A DNA stretch of 64,000 bases. Source: Hyphomicrobiales bacterium. GTDB lineage: Bacteria > Pseudomonadota > Alphaproteobacteria > Rhizobiales > Rhizobiaceae. The notes under the pieces are model-generated. The model was given only the letters and a program-made list of their open reading frames with translations, made no database searches and was not told the DNA's origin. Of this stretch, positions 54,499-63,284 are shown in pieces. Both the position numbers and the translations under genes were made by a program. The stretch spans positions 62,001 to 126,000 of the forward strand of contig UCJH01000040.1 of assembly GCA_900472785.1 (NCBI GenBank). Direction: 5' to 3'. Every line of letters starts with the position of its first letter. Within the stretch, counting starts at the first letter, position 1.

Positions 54499-54822
54499 TC
54501 AGGCCGACAGGATATCGGTGGCGCGGTGATCGTCCTCGACGCCATCGACAAGAATGATATCGCCCTGTGAATTGTCCGTGCGGAGCGGCAGGATTGCCTG
54601 ATAGGCCGGCGACCTGTACCAGGCGCGAGCGGAATGCCGATCCGGAAAACCGATAATGACAAGGTCTCCAGGCCAATTGCCCTCCAGTACCTCCTTGTCG
54701 CTGCCATGGACCACGAAACGCCCCTCAAAGGGAGCGAGCGTCGCATCGATAGCGGTGAGATAGGCAACGATATCGGCGCCCATGGTGACACTGTGCAAAT
54801 GTGCGACGGCAAACGATGTCAT
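54499..54822 (-). CDS. DUF1330 family protein
   Basis: 107 residues with a dimeric ferredoxin-like fold signature: FAVAHLHSVTMGADIVAYLTAI, VLEGNWPGDLVIIGFPDRHSARAWYRSPAYQ and ILPLR. DUF1330 proteins are small cytoplasmic proteins of unknown function. It is divergent from an XRE regulator across 115 bases and may be its target. Confidence 0.85.
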   Translation of the reverse strand: MTSFAVAHLHSVTMGADIVAYLTAIDATLAPFEGRFVVHGSDKEVLEGNWPGDLVIIGFPDRHSARAWYRSPAYQAILPLRTDNSQGDIILVDGVEDDHRATDILSA

Positions 54823-54937
54823 ATTAACGTCTCCAAGGTTCTTGTTGTCGTGGTGTCATTGTTGACGCCGCCCGGCGCACAAGTCGATTACGCCTGAGGT
54901 AATTGCAGTTGGTATCTGATGTCGCCATAGTTGTGGC

Positions 54938-55744
54938 ATGTTGAAGAAGCCGTCCCCTGCCGGAGACCTGCTGCGCGACTGGCGTCAGAGACGTCGGCTG
55001 AGCCAGCTGGCGCTCGCCGCCGATGCCGAGATTTCGCAACGGCATCTGAGCTTCGTGGAATCAGGGCGCTCGCTGCCGAGCCGTGAAATGGTCCTGAAAT
55101 TAACGGAGCATCTGGCGGTCCCGTTGCGCGAGCGAAATGCCATCCTGGTTGCGGCCGGTTTCGCCCCGATCTATCGCAACCGGTCGTTGGATGCACCGGA
55201 ACTCACTGCAGCGCGCGCCGCTATCGGGCGCATTCTCGACGGCCACGATCCGCATCCGGCGCTTGCCATCGACCGGCACTGGACTTTACTTTTGTCCAAC
55301 AGGGCGCTGCGCCTGCTGCTCACCGGTGTCGCCGCTCGTCTGCTTAAAGCGCCGGTCAACGTATTGCGCGTCAGTCTTCATCCGGAGGGGCTTGCGGGCC
55401 GCATTCTGAATTTCCGCGCATGGCGCAATCACATTCTCAAGCGGCTTGCCCATGAGATCGAGATTTCGGCTGATCCCGCTCTGGTTTCCCTTATGGAGGA
55501 GCTTCGATCCTATCCGGTGCCGCCGCAGACCGGTGGATCACGCCGGCCGGACCCGCCGATCAATGGCGACATTGCCGTCCCTCTGATACTTGCCAGCGAC
55601 GTCGGACCATTGTCCTTCCTCAGTACCACAACGGTATTCGGGACGGCGGTCGACGTGACGTTGTCGGAGGTGACGATCGAAGCGTTCTTCCCGGCCGATG
55701 TGGAAACAGCCGGTGCGATGGCTCAATGGATAAACGCGTCCTGA
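54938..55744 (+). CDS. XRE-family regulator with MmyB-like ligand domain
   Basis: 268 residues. HTH_XRE (about 8-65): LLRDWRQRRRLSQLALAADAE and SFVESGRSLPSREMVLKL. The C-terminal part (about 95-265), including DRHWTLLLSNRALRLLL and NFRAWRNHILKRL, fits the MmyB-like PAS-type ligand domain. Such regulators often control a divergent dehydrogenase or small gene; here the divergent neighbour is DUF1330. The ligand is unknown. Confidence 0.88.
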   Translation: MLKKPSPAGDLLRDWRQRRRLSQLALAADAEISQRHLSFVESGRSLPSREMVLKLTEHLAVPLRERNAILVAAGFAPIYRNRSLDAPELTAARAAIGRILDGHDPHPALAIDRHWTLLLSNRALRLLLTGVAARLLKAPVNVLRVSLHPEGLAGRILNFRAWRNHILKRLAHEIEISADPALVSLMEELRSYPVPPQTGGSRRPDPPINGDIAVPLILASDVGPLSFLSTTTVFGTAVDVTLSEVTIEAFFPADVETAGAMAQWINAS

Positions 55745-55765
55745 TCAGGGAGGCTGAAACGAAAA

Positions 55766-55797
55766 ACCCTCAAGGCGGATGCCAGGAGGGTCTTTCT
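55766..55797. terminator. Terminator between the XRE gene and omp10
   Basis: ACCCTC (55766-55771) and GAGGGT (55786-55791), with inner GGC/GCC arms, are preceded by GAAAAA and followed by CTTTCTGTT. It lies between convergent genes and probably serves both. Confidence 0.65.
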
Positions 55798-55834
55798 GTT
55801 CCAGCCAGCGATGTTCCTTATCCGCAGATGGCGG

Positions 55835-56203
55835 TCAGCTGCGGCGGGTGAGCGAGAACTGGGCGCCCGAATCTGTCGTGCAATTCAGCTGCGCCGAGCC
55901 GACCATGGCGCAATTGACCTTCGACTGGGTGTTGCGCACCATCGAGGTCATGTTGATCTCGACCAGCGTCGGCGAAACGTTGACGTAATTGCCCGAGGCC
56001 AGCAACTGGTTGGTGTCGGTGGTGCGGGTCGTGAAGGTGCCGGCCGAGAAGGTCGAGACGATGCCGTTCGGATCGGCCCAGGTGCCGTCGACAGTCGCCG
56101 CCTGCCGAATGGGTTGCTGGACCTGCCGGATTTGCCGGTCGGACTGGCACGCGGTCACTGCTGCCGTTGCAGCCAGAACCGACAGAATGGCGATGCGCTT
56201 CAT
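55835..56203 (-). CDS. omp10: Outer-membrane lipoprotein Omp10 family
   Basis: 122 residues from ATG 56203, with GGGAG upstream. A lipoprotein signal ends in VTAC (Cys19). The mature part shows the Brucella Omp10-like core WADPNGIVSTFSAGTFTTR, TDTNQLLASGNYV, VEINMTSMVR and VNCAMVGSAQLNC with two cysteines. It is anchored in the outer membrane. Its function in rhizobia is not known to me. Two-strand barrel-like folds are also used by protease inhibitors, so an inhibitor role is possible. Confidence 0.88.
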   Translation of the reverse strand: MKRIAILSVLAATAAVTACQSDRQIRQVQQPIRQAATVDGTWADPNGIVSTFSAGTFTTRTTDTNQLLASGNYVNVSPTLVEINMTSMVRNTQSKVNCAMVGSAQLNCTTDSGAQFSLTRRS

Positions 56204-56315
56204 AGGTATCTCCCGTTTCAAGGCCGGAATTATAGCTTTCAGTTGAAAAAACAATGCCGTGAACGGCAATTGAAAGCAAGAGTTGGGCAACCGGGCGGCG
56301 TTTTTATCCTGAATA

Positions 56316-56351
56316 TGAAAAAGCGCCCGGAGCGGTCGGCTCCGGACGCTT
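56316..56351 (-). terminator. Terminator of homospermidine synthase gene
   Basis: AAGCGCCCGGAGC (56321-56333) pairs with GCTCCGGACGCTT (56339-56351) with a single mismatch. The minus-strand flank is TTTTTC. It lies 24 bases past the hss stop. Confidence 0.8.
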
Positions 56352-56374
56352 GTTGATCAGTCCTGTACTGCCGT

Positions 56375-57826
56375 TCAGCGAACGAGGATATTCTTGAACT
56401 GCCACGGATCCTTGGTGTCGAGGTCTTCCGGGAAGAGGCCCGGGCGGCCGTCAAGCGGGGTCCAGTCGGTGTAGTGGCCTTCGACCGGGCCGAGATAGGG
56501 CGACTGCACTTCCAGGCAGCGGCGATAGTCGATCTCGTCGGCTTCGACGATGCCGGCCGTCGGATTCTCGATTGCCCAGACCATGCCGGCGAGAACGGCG
56601 GAGGTCACCTGCAGGCCGGTCGCGTTCTGATAAGGCGCGATGCGGCGGGTTTCCTCCAGCGACAGGCGCGAGCCGTACCAGTAGGCGTTCTTGTCGTGGC
56701 CGTAGAGCAGCACGCCGAGCTCGTCGATGCCTTCGACCAGTTCATGTTCGTCCAGCACGTGGTGAACCGGCTGGGCGTTGCCGCCATTGCCGAACATTTC
56801 ATGCAACGAAAGAACGGCGTCGTTGGCCGGGTGATAGGCATAGTGGCAAGTCGGACGGAAGGTGACGTCGCCGTCCTTGTCCTTCACCGTGAAGTAGTCG
56901 GCGATCGAGATCGACTCGTTGTGGGTGACGAGGAAGCCGTATTGCGGGCCGGGCGTCGGGCACCAGGTGCGGACGCGGGTGTTGGCGCCCGGCTGTTCCA
57001 GATAAATGGCCGCCTGGCAGCCCTTCTTGTGCTTCTTGGCGTTCTTCGGCATCCAGTTCTCATGGGTGCCCCAGCCGAGTTCGGCCGGCTGCAGGCCTTC
57101 GGAAATGAAGCCCTCGACCGACCAGGTGTTCCAGAAGACGTTGAGCGGCTTCGGGGTCTTGGTCAGCTGCGTGTCGCGTTCGGCAATATGGATGCCCTTG
57201 ACGCCGACCTTCTTCATCAGCTTGGCCCAGCCTTCGCGGTCGTGCTGGTCGGGTTCCTCGAACTTGATCTCCAGATCGTTGGCAAGGTTCAGAAGCGCCT
57301 GCTTGACGAACCAGGAGACCATGCCCGGATTGGCGCCGCAGGTGGAAACGGCGGTGGCGCCGCCGGGGTTCTTCGCCTTTTCCTTTCGCAGGGTTTCGCG
57401 CAGCGCGTAGTTGGTGCGCTCAGAATTCTTCATGTTCTTGTCGAAATAGAAGCCGAGCCAGGGCTCGACGACCGTGTCGATGTAGAGAACGTCGAGCTTG
57501 CGGCAGAACTTCATCAGGTCGACCGAGCCGGTATCGACCGAGAGATTGACGCAGAAGCCCTGGCCTTCGCCTTCGTTGAGGAGCGGCTTGAGCAGCGCCT
57601 TGTAGTTCTCCTTGGTGACATATTCCTTGATATGGCGGATGCCGTGCTTGGCAAGGATTTCCATGTCGGCTGCATCTTCGCGCGGGTCGATGACAACCAT
57701 CCGGCTCTTGTCGAACTTGAAATGACGCTCGATCAGCGGCAGCGTGCCGCGGCCGATGGAACCGAAACCGATCATCACGATCGGGCCGGTGATTTCGCCA
57801 TAAACCGGATAGGTGGTATCTGCCAT
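56375..57826 (-). CDS. hss: Homospermidine synthase
   Basis: 483 residues from ATG 57826 (MADTTYPVYG), which matches family starts; AGGAGA lies about 12 bases upstream. The N-terminal Rossmann motif is VMIGFGSIGRGTLPLIERH. Later segments include DTVVEPWLGFYFDK, STCGANPGMVSWFVKQALL and GWGTHENWMPKNAKKH. It makes sym-homospermidine from putrescine using NAD as a catalytic cofactor; this is a major polyamine in rhizobia. It is a single leftward gene with its own terminator. Confidence 0.95.
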   Translation of the reverse strand: MADTTYPVYGEITGPIVMIGFGSIGRGTLPLIERHFKFDKSRMVVIDPREDAADMEILAKHGIRHIKEYVTKENYKALLKPLLNEGEGQGFCVNLSVDTGSVDLMKFCRKLDVLYIDTVVEPWLGFYFDKNMKNSERTNYALRETLRKEKAKNPGGATAVSTCGANPGMVSWFVKQALLNLANDLEIKFEEPDQHDREGWAKLMKKVGVKGIHIAERDTQLTKTPKPLNVFWNTWSVEGFISEGLQPAELGWGTHENWMPKNAKKHKKGCQAAIYLEQPGANTRVRTWCPTPGPQYGFLVTHNESISIADYFTVKDKDGDVTFRPTCHYAYHPANDAVLSLHEMFGNGGNAQPVHHVLDEHELVEGIDELGVLLYGHDKNAYWYGSRLSLEETRRIAPYQNATGLQVTSAVLAGMVWAIENPTAGIVEADEIDYRRCLEVQSPYLGPVEGHYTDWTPLDGRPGLFPEDLDTKDPWQFKNILVR

Positions 57827-57965
57827 TTTGGTTATTTCTCCTGAGAATTTATTCTTTTGACTGCGCGGCGGCGCCAATCTAGCGGCATTCCGGCACTTTG
57901 AAAGGCCCTAGAGCATAAATCCCTGTCACAATAAAGGGTAGACGCGCTTGTCTTGGCGATATTGC

Positions 57966-58886
57966 TTAACCGGCGGCCAGTTGCCGCAGGGCAATAATCA
58001 GGCTGTCGCGCTTGCTGGCAAGGCCTTTATAGGCTGCCTGTTCGAGAGAAAGTTCCTCAAGCTGCGCGGCAAAGGCGGCGGCAAGCCGCGGCGCATCCGG
58101 ATGGCCGCGCAGGATGGCGACCGGATCGGAATGGATGCCGATGGTGAAGAGGATGTCGCCGCTCTGCGGCAGCTTGCGCAGGGTCTGACGCTCGATGCGC
58201 ACGAAGGTGTTTTCCGCCTTGAGCGCGACGGCGGCGGCGCCGAGGCTTTCGGCATTGGATTTGGGCAGGAACAGGCCGCCGTCCGTGTTGACGGTCCAGT
58301 TGAAACGTTCGACCAGCCGGCCGGGCGGCAGATTGTCGAACATGCGGTTGATCAGCTCGGCATTGCGTGTTCCTCCCGCAAAGCCCGGAACCGGCGCGTG
58401 GATTTCATCCATCGAGCGGCCGAATTTTTCCGGCAGCGACCAGGAGGAAGGAAAAGCGACGAAGGCGGTGACCAGATGCCAGCCGGTTTCCTTGCGTCGC
58501 ATGATCACCAGATCGTCCTGAACCAGGAAACCGGCGGCGACCAAGGCGGGTTTGCCGGCAAGATCAACGACCCGGCCGCCCACATGCATCGTTTCGCCGC
58601 TGCGCCGGTAGATTTCCGGGTACCGCGCAGTCAGATAGGCGACGAGCGTGTCGCGCACCTCGCATTGTGCCTCTTCGGTTCCCGGCTCCGCCACGAAAAC
58701 GATGTCGGGATAGGTTTCGAGCAGACGCTGTTTTTCGTTCAAATAGACATCGAGCTGCCCGTCTGGAACGATCCAGCGCTCGGGGTCGAGCTGCGCAAGA
58801 CCGATCGTGAACGGTTTCGACGAGCCGTCATAGGGCGTGAATGCCGGCGTGTTGCCGACCCTATCCGTATCAGGTGAACGATCCAT
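57966..58886 (-). CDS. Heme-dependent oxidative N-demethylase family protein (DUF3445)
   Basis: 306 residues. Matching segments are FTIGLAQLDPERWIVPD, LVQDDLVIMRRKETGWHLVTAFVAFPSSWSLPEKFG, IHAPVPGF and RIERQTLRKLPQSGDILFTIG. This is the HODM alpha-subunit-like family (PF11927), seen in a dimethylamine demethylase; most members lack proven function. The ATG overlaps the YciI-like stop by one base (TGATG), placing it last in a four-gene operon with pabB, pabC and the YciI-like gene. Confidence 0.85.
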   Translation of the reverse strand: MDRSPDTDRVGNTPAFTPYDGSSKPFTIGLAQLDPERWIVPDGQLDVYLNEKQRLLETYPDIVFVAEPGTEEAQCEVRDTLVAYLTARYPEIYRRSGETMHVGGRVVDLAGKPALVAAGFLVQDDLVIMRRKETGWHLVTAFVAFPSSWSLPEKFGRSMDEIHAPVPGFAGGTRNAELINRMFDNLPPGRLVERFNWTVNTDGGLFLPKSNAESLGAAAVALKAENTFVRIERQTLRKLPQSGDILFTIGIHSDPVAILRGHPDAPRLAAAFAAQLEELSLEQAAYKGLASKRDSLIIALRQLAAG

Positions 58887-59170
58887 CAGGGTTTGAGACC
58901 TTCGAAACCAGGCGCGGTCGTCGTGGCGATGAACTCGGTGATCTCGTAATCGGCGATGCCGTGGATGGTGAAGGGATCGGCAGCAACGATCGCCTCGATA
59001 TCGGCGCGCTCGCCCCGCGCCAGAATGACGCCGCCGGTCCGCGGGTTCTTGCGCCCCGAGGCGAGGAACAGGCCGTTGTCGTATCCCGCCTTCACCCAGG
59101 CCATGTGCGGTTCCATATAGCGGTCGGCTTCGGAGAGGTCCGTCTTGTAGGTCAGCGACAGGATAAACAT
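58886..59170 (-). CDS. YciI-like family protein
   Basis: 94 residues from ATG 59170. The family features are FILSLTYKTDLSEADRYMEPHMAWVKAGYDNG with the conserved His, and GGVILARGERADIEAIVAADPF. YciI proteins have a ferredoxin-like fold with a His/Asp pocket and a putative muconolactone-isomerase-like activity. The start is two bases after the pabC stop and its own stop overlaps the next gene, so all four are co-translated. The link to folate synthesis is unexplained. Confidence 0.88.
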   Translation of the reverse strand: MFILSLTYKTDLSEADRYMEPHMAWVKAGYDNGLFLASGRKNPRTGGVILARGERADIEAIVAADPFTIHGIADYEITEFIATTTAPGFEGLKP

Positions 59171-59172
59171 GG

Positions 59173-59826
59173 CTAATTGTCCCAAATGAGGTTTGCCCGG
59201 ATCAGTCCGCGCAACGAATTTCCGATGAAAACCGGTCTGCCTCTGAGGTCGTCGAGCGTCAGGCGCTGCACGCGCGCTTTGCGCTGGCAGATCATTTCGG
59301 TGCGCAGCACGCCGGCAAGCAGGCCGCAGGAGATCGGCGGCGTCTTCAGGACGCCGGAACCGTCGTCGACGAAAAGCGAGGTGATCGTGCCTTCGCAGGG
59401 GTCTCCATGCTCGTTAAGCAGCAGCACCTCGTCAGCGTCGCCAGGCCTGTATTCCGCGCGGGCCGTTTCGTAAACCGCGCGGCGGCTGGTTTTATGGCGC
59501 AGCAGCGGATCGAAAGAGGCGAGGCGCGTTTTGGCCAAGCGGACAGTCCAGACGCTGTCCGGTGCGAGCGGTATGAAGGGTGCTGTCGTAACGTCGATCT
59601 GGCCTGCGCTGTCGAGGGTCAGGCGGACGCGGAGTGGGGATTCGGCAGGGACTTTGGTCGAGGAGGGTATTCCGAGGACATCCGCCAGCCGCTCCTTCGC
59701 CTTTTCCGCACCGGGAAACCCCAGCCGGCCGGCCGAGCGCTGCAGCCGCGCCAGATGCAGCCGAAGCCGGACGATGCCGGTTCCGGGCTCCCAGCGCATG
59801 GTCTCTATCAGCGAAAAATCGATCAT
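59173..59826 (-). CDS. pabC: Aminodeoxychorismate lyase-like aminotransferase class IV
   Basis: 217 residues from ATG 59826, which overlaps the pabB stop by four bases (ATGA). PLP class IV features: SFDPLLRHKTSRRAVYETAR with the PLP lysine (HKTS), LLNEHGDPCEGTITSLFV, and SCGLLAGVLRTEMI. It should convert 4-amino-4-deoxychorismate to p-aminobenzoate and pyruvate. It is shorter than the typical 270 residues because the N-terminal strand region is trimmed, as in other rhizobial pabC genes next to pabB. Confidence 0.85.
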   Translation of the reverse strand: MIDFSLIETMRWEPGTGIVRLRLHLARLQRSAGRLGFPGAEKAKERLADVLGIPSSTKVPAESPLRVRLTLDSAGQIDVTTAPFIPLAPDSVWTVRLAKTRLASFDPLLRHKTSRRAVYETARAEYRPGDADEVLLLNEHGDPCEGTITSLFVDDGSGVLKTPPISCGLLAGVLRTEMICQRKARVQRLTLDDLRGRPVFIGNSLRGLIRANLIWDN

Positions 59827-60980
59827 CGCGCAATCCGGGTGTCGCCAACGGCGAAGCGGGCCTTGAGAAGGCACTCTTCATACTCGGACTCGGCCTTCGA
59901 ATCGAAGACGATGCCGCCGCCGACATTGAAGATGGCCTCGCCATCCGGAAAGAGCGAGAGCGTGCGGATGGCGACGTTGAAGCGCATCGTGCCGTCCGGT
60001 GCGATGAAGCCGATCGCGCCGCAATAGGCATCGCGCGGACCATCTTCCAGATCGTGAAGGATTTCCATCGCCCGCATCTTCGGCGCACCGGTGACGGAGC
60101 CGCAGGGGAACAGCGCCGCGAAAATCTCCGAGATCCCGATATCCGGCAGCAGCTTTGCCCGAACGTGGCTGACCATCTGGTGCACGGTCGGGTAGGTTTC
60201 GATATCGAACAGGCGGGGGACATCGAGCGTGCCGACCTGCGTGATCCGGGAGATGTCGTTGCGCAGAAGGTCGACGATCATCCGGTTTTCGGCCTGGCTT
60301 TTCGGGTCTTCGCGCATCTCGCGGATGAGAGCCGCATCTTCGCCGGGCGTCGCGCCGCGCGGTGCCGTGCCCTTCATCGGATGCGTCTCGATCCAGCCGT
60401 CCTTGTCCACGCGGAAGAACAGCTCGGGCGAACGCGACAGAAGGATCGGGCCGTCGAGCGAGACGAGTGCGCCGTACTTGACCGGTTGGCGTTCGATCAG
60501 CGACCAGAAGGCCGCAACCGGGTCGCCGTTCCAGCGCGCGGTGATCTGCATGGTGAGGTTTGCCTGATAGCAGTCGCCCATCCGGAGATGATTGTGCAGC
60601 CGGTCGAAGCGTTCTCGATAGGTCTCGAAGTTCCAGGCTGCGTGCGGCTCGGTGATGAACGCCTCGTTTTCGGTGCGGCGCTGCGGTTCGACGAGCGCGT
60701 GTCCATCGGCGGGGCCGTCGAAGACGCCGAAGGACATCAGCGGCGTGCGGCGGTTGTCTTCGGCCAGAGGTGACAGCTTGTCTTCGAAAAGATAGCCGGC
60801 CTCGTAGCTCATGAAGCCCGCCAGCCATTTTCCGGCCGCGTGAGCGGCTTCCATTTCCGCGAGCCCAGGCCAGAATTCCGCCTTCGTGCGGGCGGTAATG
60901 ACACGTGAGGGGGCGGCGAAGACCGTGGTAATGTCGTCGCTGTCGTCCCGGAACAGAACATGGGGGCCGGTCTCTGTCAT
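59823..60980 (-). CDS. pabB: Aminodeoxychorismate synthase component I
   Basis: 385 residues, a chorismate-binding enzyme. Motifs are RMGDCYQANLTMQ, SPELFFRVDKDGWIETHPMKGT, ENRMIVDLLRNDISR and FPCGSVTGAPKMRAMEI. It aminates chorismate to 4-amino-4-deoxychorismate with a glutaminase partner (PabA), which is not in the window. It is first of the operon pabB-pabC-yciI-HODM. The intergenic segment ahead of it carries two inverted 30-bp repeats. Confidence 0.93.
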   Translation of the reverse strand: MTETGPHVLFRDDSDDITTVFAAPSRVITARTKAEFWPGLAEMEAAHAAGKWLAGFMSYEAGYLFEDKLSPLAEDNRRTPLMSFGVFDGPADGHALVEPQRRTENEAFITEPHAAWNFETYRERFDRLHNHLRMGDCYQANLTMQITARWNGDPVAAFWSLIERQPVKYGALVSLDGPILLSRSPELFFRVDKDGWIETHPMKGTAPRGATPGEDAALIREMREDPKSQAENRMIVDLLRNDISRITQVGTLDVPRLFDIETYPTVHQMVSHVRAKLLPDIGISEIFAALFPCGSVTGAPKMRAMEILHDLEDGPRDAYCGAIGFIAPDGTMRFNVAIRTLSLFPDGEAIFNVGGGIVFDSKAESEYEECLLKARFAVGDTRIAR

Positions 60981-60995
60981 GTCGGCAGCGTCTGT

Positions 60996-61165
60996 ATGGA
61001 TCCTCGGGTCAGGCCCGAGGATGACGGAGCATGGGGTTGCCGGTGGAGGTCCAGAGGTGACCGTCCAGCGCGCCGCGCTTGGGGAGCGCCGTCCGTGACG
61101 CCAACCCGGGCATCATTGAGCCCAACCCGCAAACGGTCATCCTCGGGCTTGACCCGAGGATCCAT
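60996..61165. repeat. Pair of 30-bp palindromic intergenic repeats in inverse orientation
   Basis: Copy A (60996-61025) begins ATGGATCCTCGGGTC and ends CCCGAGGATGAC. Copy B (61136-61165) begins GTCATCCTCGGGC and ends CCCGAGGATCCAT. B is the reverse complement of A with one difference in 30. Each also folds on itself through CCTCGGG/CCCGAGG. This motif is common between genes in rhizobia as a dispersed palindromic repeat. It lies in the pepF-to-pabB gap. Confidence 0.8.
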
Positions 61166-61213
61166 TCCGGCGTCCGGGAAGCTCCATGTCATAGGCCGTA
61201 CTCGCTCCAAAAT

Positions 61214-63094
61214 TCACGCCTGCTTATCAAGCGCCTCGAGTTCGTCGATCAGCCCTTCCAGCATCGACAGGCCCTGTGCCCAGAACGACGGATCGGTGGC
61301 ATCAAGCCCGAAGGGGGCGAGCAGTTCGGAGTGATGCTTGGTACCGCCGGCCTTCAGAAGCTCGAAATATTTTTCCTGAAAGCCCTGTTCGGCGTTCTGA
61401 TAGACCGCATAAAGCGAGTTCACCAGGCAGTCGCCGAAGGCATAGGCATAGACGTAGAACGGCGAATGGATGAAGTGGGGGATATAGGTCCAGTAGGTCT
61501 CGTAGCCTTCCGAAATCCGGATCGCCGGGCCGAGGCTTTCCGCCTGCACCGACAGCCAGAGTTCGCCGATCGCATCCGCCGTCAGTTCGCCGTCCTTGCG
61601 GGCCGTGTGCACCTTGCGCTCGAATTCGTAGAAGGCGATCTGCCGCACGACGGTATTGATCATGTCCTCGACCTTCTGGGCGAGCATGGCCTTGCGCTCT
61701 TGGCTGTCCCGCGTCTTGTCGAGAAGGGCGCGGAAGGTCAGCATTTCGCCGAAGACGGACGCTGTTTCGGCCAGGGTCAGCGGCGTCGAAGCCATCAAGG
61801 CGCCCTGACCGCCGGCCAGCACCTGATGCACGCCGTGGCCGAGTTCATGGGCGAGCGTCATGACGTCGCGCGGCTTGCCCATGTAGTTGACGAGAACATA
61901 GGGATGCACCGAGGGAACGGTCGGATGGGCAAAGGCGCCGGGTGCCTTTCCAGGCCGCACCGGCGCATCGATCCAGCCGCCGTCGAAGAATTTGCGGGCA
62001 ATATCGGCCATGCCGGGATCGAAGGCGTTATAGGCCGACAAAACGGTTTCCTTGGCTTCATTCCACGGGATCAGCGCCGTCGGCGTTTCGGGCAGCGGCG
62101 CGTTGCGGTCCCAGAAATTCATCTGCTCCATGCCGAGCCATTTCGCCTTCATCGCGTAGTATCGGTGCGACAGGCGGGGATAGGCATCCTTCACGGCTGC
62201 AGCCAGGGCATCGACCACCTGCCGCTCGACGCGGTTGGCGAGATGCCGGCTGTCGGCGATGTCCTTGAAGCCGCGCCAGCGATCGGAGATTTCCTTGTCC
62301 TTGGCGAGCGTGTTGGTGATCAGCGTGAAGGTGCGCAGGTTGGCCTTGAAGGTGACGGTCAGCGCCTCGGCAGCCTTGCGGCGAGCCTCCGGATCGGCGT
62401 CCTGCAGCATGCTCAGCGTCACTTCGAGCGGCAGTTCCTCGCCATCGATGGTAAATTTCAGCGCGGCCATGGTCTCGTCGAACAGCCGGTTGAAGGCCCC
62501 TGCGCCGGTCATCGATTTCTCAAGGAACAATTGCTCGATCTTGTCGTCGAGCTGGTAGGGCTTGTCGAGGCGCAGGTCGACGATCCAGGGTTTGTAGCGG
62601 GCGGCCAGAGGATCGTTCTGAAGCGCCGTATCGATCACGGCGTCTTCTATCCGGTTCATTTCTAGCGAAAAGAACAGGAGATGGCTCGCCATGTCCGTCA
62701 GTTTCGACTGGACGTCGCCGTAGAGTTTGCCATTGGCCGGGTCTGAAGTGTCGGAGAAATAGGTCAGGCCTGCGAAGGAGGCGATGCGCCCCATCAGGTC
62801 TTCGAGCGCCTCGAATTCGCGGACGGCAGCGCCGAGACCCAGGTCGCCCGTCTCGCCGGCCGCGGCTTCGAGCTTGCCCTTCCATTTGGTCTCGAACGCC
62901 GTCGAGTCCGCTTGCGCCTGCGCCATGGCCTTTTTGAATTCATCCGATCCGGCCGAGGGATAAAGGTCGCTCAGCTTCCAGGACGGCAGATCGCCAAGCT
63001 CTGCCTGAACAGCGGCGCCGGCGGAATGCGCACGGACGATGGATGTGCTGGACAAGAAAGGGGAGGCGGCTTGTTGGAGGCGGAGCATCGGCAT
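61214..63094 (-). CDS. pepF: M3-family oligoendopeptidase F
   Basis: 626 residues from ATG 63094; a second ATG at 63088 is equally possible. The zinc motif HELGHGVHQVL lies at about residue 410, with the third ligand in the following helix (LAETASVFGEMLTF). It is a cytoplasmic metallopeptidase of the PepF/M3B subgroup that trims short peptides. A longer reading to 63307 looks noncoding. It is divergent from the NtrC-type gene. Confidence 0.92.
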   Translation of the reverse strand: MPMLRLQQAASPFLSSTSIVRAHSAGAAVQAELGDLPSWKLSDLYPSAGSDEFKKAMAQAQADSTAFETKWKGKLEAAAGETGDLGLGAAVREFEALEDLMGRIASFAGLTYFSDTSDPANGKLYGDVQSKLTDMASHLLFFSLEMNRIEDAVIDTALQNDPLAARYKPWIVDLRLDKPYQLDDKIEQLFLEKSMTGAGAFNRLFDETMAALKFTIDGEELPLEVTLSMLQDADPEARRKAAEALTVTFKANLRTFTLITNTLAKDKEISDRWRGFKDIADSRHLANRVERQVVDALAAAVKDAYPRLSHRYYAMKAKWLGMEQMNFWDRNAPLPETPTALIPWNEAKETVLSAYNAFDPGMADIARKFFDGGWIDAPVRPGKAPGAFAHPTVPSVHPYVLVNYMGKPRDVMTLAHELGHGVHQVLAGGQGALMASTPLTLAETASVFGEMLTFRALLDKTRDSQERKAMLAQKVEDMINTVVRQIAFYEFERKVHTARKDGELTADAIGELWLSVQAESLGPAIRISEGYETYWTYIPHFIHSPFYVYAYAFGDCLVNSLYAVYQNAEQGFQEKYFELLKAGGTKHHSELLAPFGLDATDPSFWAQGLSMLEGLIDELEALDKQA

Positions 63095-63284
63095 CTTCTT
63101 TTCTTTCGAACAGTCTTTGGAAGGGGCGAAACAGCTTGCGATATGGTCCCTCTTGCTAACGTCGGCAATGGTTAAAATGCAAGCATTTCTCAAAAGAGGA
63201 TTTTCAGGCCTTTGTGACAGGAATGCCGATACGCTTTGGCACATGAGGTGCCCAACGCGCATTTGCAGAGAGCAGGAGGCCTCC

